A stretch of DNA of 12,906 bases. Origin: Cyclobacteriaceae bacterium (lineage in GTDB: Bacteria > Bacteroidota > Bacteroidia > Cytophagales > Cyclobacteriaceae). The stretch spans positions 1-12,906 of the forward strand of contig VFKK01000027.1 in the NCBI GenBank assembly GCA_009885605.1, given 5' to 3'. Shown piece after piece: positions 11,777 through 12,906 of this stretch. The number at the start of each line of letters is the position of its first letter. Position 1 is the first letter of the stretch. The position numbers and the translations under genes are program-made. Under the pieces are notes generated by a model that worked only from the letters and a program-made list of their open reading frames with translations, made no database searches and was not told where the DNA came from.

Positions 11777-12906
11777 TTAAATAAAATCTACCAGCCCTTC
11801 CAACTTCATTCCCCTACTTCCTTTGATCAGAATCAGATAATCTTCGAGCTTGCTGTCTTCCAGCCAGTTTCGGAATGAAAACGGATCGGGAAAATACAGT
11901 GCTTTTGGAGCTTTTTCTAAAGCTGAAACTATCAGTGAACCGGTAAAGCAAATCTTATCAATCGGGTATTCGCTCACAATTTCTCCCAGTCTTCGATGCT
12001 CCTCCTCTGAGTGATCTCCCAGCTCAAACATGTCTCCGAGGATGATCATTTTATGCTTTTTGCCGGTCATCTCTCCGAAAGTCCGGATTGCAACTTCCAT
12101 GCTCGAAGGATTGGCATTGTAGGCATCGAGAATAATCAGATTACTGCCTTTTTCGATCAATTGCGATCGCATATTCGAAGGACGGTAAGAGACGATTCCC
12201 TCCACGGCTTTGTCCATGGACACTCCGAAAAACTTCCCGACCGTAATCGCAGTAGCAATATTTCCAAAGTTGTAAGCGCCAATCAAAGCGGTCAAATAAA
12301 CCTGATCCGAATCCTCTACGCTGAACTTCACAAACGGATCCGCGCCGTTAAATCTCACTTGGCAGAAATCGCCTTTCGCAGGATAAAGCACCGGATTTTC
12401 AAAGCGTTTAATCATATTAGCCAGAATCGGATCCTGAGAATTGATAAAAACGGTTCCGTTGTTTGCCCGCAAATGTTGGTAAAGCTCGGTTTTGGTTTTT
12501 AAAACTCCCTCAGGCCCACCCATTCCTTCGAGATGTGCTTTTCCGATATTTGTGATAAAACCATGCGTGGGCTCGGCGATTTCACAAAGTTCCTGAATGT
12601 CTCCCTGCTTGTTGGCGCCCATTTCCACAATTGCGATTTCAGCATCTATGCCTACGGAAAGCAAAGTCAAAGGAACCCCGATATGATTATTGAGATTGCC
12701 GACCGTGGCAACTGTCTTGAATTTTTGCTTTAAAACCGCATTAAGGAGTTCCTTGGATGTAGTTTTTCCATTGGAACCTGTCAATCCAATGATGGGGATA
12801 TTCAGCTGATGCCGATGGTGATTTGCCAATTGCTGAAGCATCCGCAAAGCATCTTCCGCCATGAAGTACCGCTCATCGTCTTCAATAAAATATGCCGGAT
12901 CGTCGA
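11777..12906 (-). CDS. murF: UDP-N-acetylmuramoyl-tripeptide--D-alanyl-D-alanine ligase (N-terminal part outside window)
   Basis: Adds D-Ala-D-Ala to the UDP-MurNAc-tripeptide, the last cytoplasmic step of peptidoglycan precursor assembly. The frame stays open to the right edge, encoding DDPAYFIEDDERYF before the Met at 12862, so that Met is internal and the true start lies outside. In the visible 375 or so residues: the ATP-binding P-loop GLTGSNGKTTSKEL (about residues 40-53), GNLNNHIGVPLTLL, EMGANKQGDIQELCEIAEP, TNIGKAHLEGMGGPEGVLKTKTE, and LDAYNANPSSMEVAI in the C-terminal Mur ligase domain. E. coli MurF is 452 residues, so roughly 60-80 N-terminal residues are missing. The stop TAA is at 11779-11777. 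Confidence 0.96.
   Translation of the reverse strand, partial: DDPAYFIEDDERYFMAEDALRMLQQLANHHRHQLNIPIIGLTGSNGKTTSKELLNAVLKQKFKTVATVGNLNNHIGVPLTLLSVGIDAEIAIVEMGANKQGDIQELCEIAEPTHGFITNIGKAHLEGMGGPEGVLKTKTELYQHLRANNGTVFINSQDPILANMIKRFENPVLYPAKGDFCQVRFNGADPFVKFSVEDSDQVYLTALIGAYNFGNIATAITVGKFFGVSMDKAVEGIVSYRPSNMRSQLIEKGSNLIILDAYNANPSSMEVAIRTFGEMTGKKHKMIILGDMFELGDHSEEEHRRLGEIVSEYPIDKICFTGSLIVSALEKAPKALYFPDPFSFRNWLEDSKLEDYLILIKGSRGMKLEGLVDFI

Noticed and set aside
12860..12862. ATG as the start of murF
   Set aside because: The frame continues upstream to the window edge with MurF-like sequence (DDPAYFIEDDERYF), so this Met is internal.

Overview
The window looks like ordinary chromosomal DNA of a member of the Bacteroidota, most likely the Cytophagales. 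The support is indirect but consistent. One promoter in front of the tRNA is a perfect TTTG-N19-TAnnTTTG (the Bacteroidota housekeeping sigma-factor type), Shine-Dalgarno sequences are not evident, several lipoproteins have Bacteroidota-style lipoboxes, and the gene families are common in that phylum (fused aspartokinase/homoserine dehydrogenase, DUF2461, META lipoprotein, Cys-rich lipoprotein). No insertion sequence, phage gene, CRISPR array or rRNA was seen.

Layout. Bases 1-2456 (minus) hold almost all of thrA, the bifunctional aspartokinase I/homoserine dehydrogenase I, running off the left edge. Its 5' leader (2457-2675, minus) contains a 25-codon ORF with seven Thr, two Ile and four Met codons, two stem-loops and a promoter-like sequence. 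This looks like a threonine/isoleucine attenuator and is the most interesting item in the window. Bases 2874-3296 (plus) encode a META-domain lipoprotein that lacks an ATG/GTG/TTG codon ahead of its signal peptide. Bases 4919-3307 (minus) form a compact three-gene cluster: an SDR oxidoreductase resembling dihydropteridine reductase, a secreted NTF2-like protein and a GreA-like coiled-coil protein. Divergently, 4978-6190 (plus) encodes a small MscS channel overlapping an alkyltransferase-like protein. A sodium:solute symporter (7633-6191, minus) meets it tail to tail with no spacer.

Bases 7686-8610 (plus) encode ClpS and RecR, followed by tRNA-Ala(GGC) with its own promoter and terminator. A gene-free stretch (8766-8960) follows. 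Then comes a plus-strand run of two small lipoproteins, a two-helix membrane protein and a Cof-type HAD phosphatase whose start codon overlaps the preceding stop. A palindromic repeat element separates this run from a DUF2461 protein (11689-11006, minus). The right edge is the C-terminal three-quarters or more of murF (minus), cut by the window.

Functionally the genes are mostly housekeeping: aspartate-family amino-acid synthesis (thrA), peptidoglycan precursor synthesis (murF), recombinational repair (recR), lesion recognition (alkyltransferase-like protein), N-end-rule proteolysis (clpS), osmotic protection (mscS) and solute uptake. I found no defence system or mobile island. The novelty lies in regulation (the thr leader) and in small sequence oddities.
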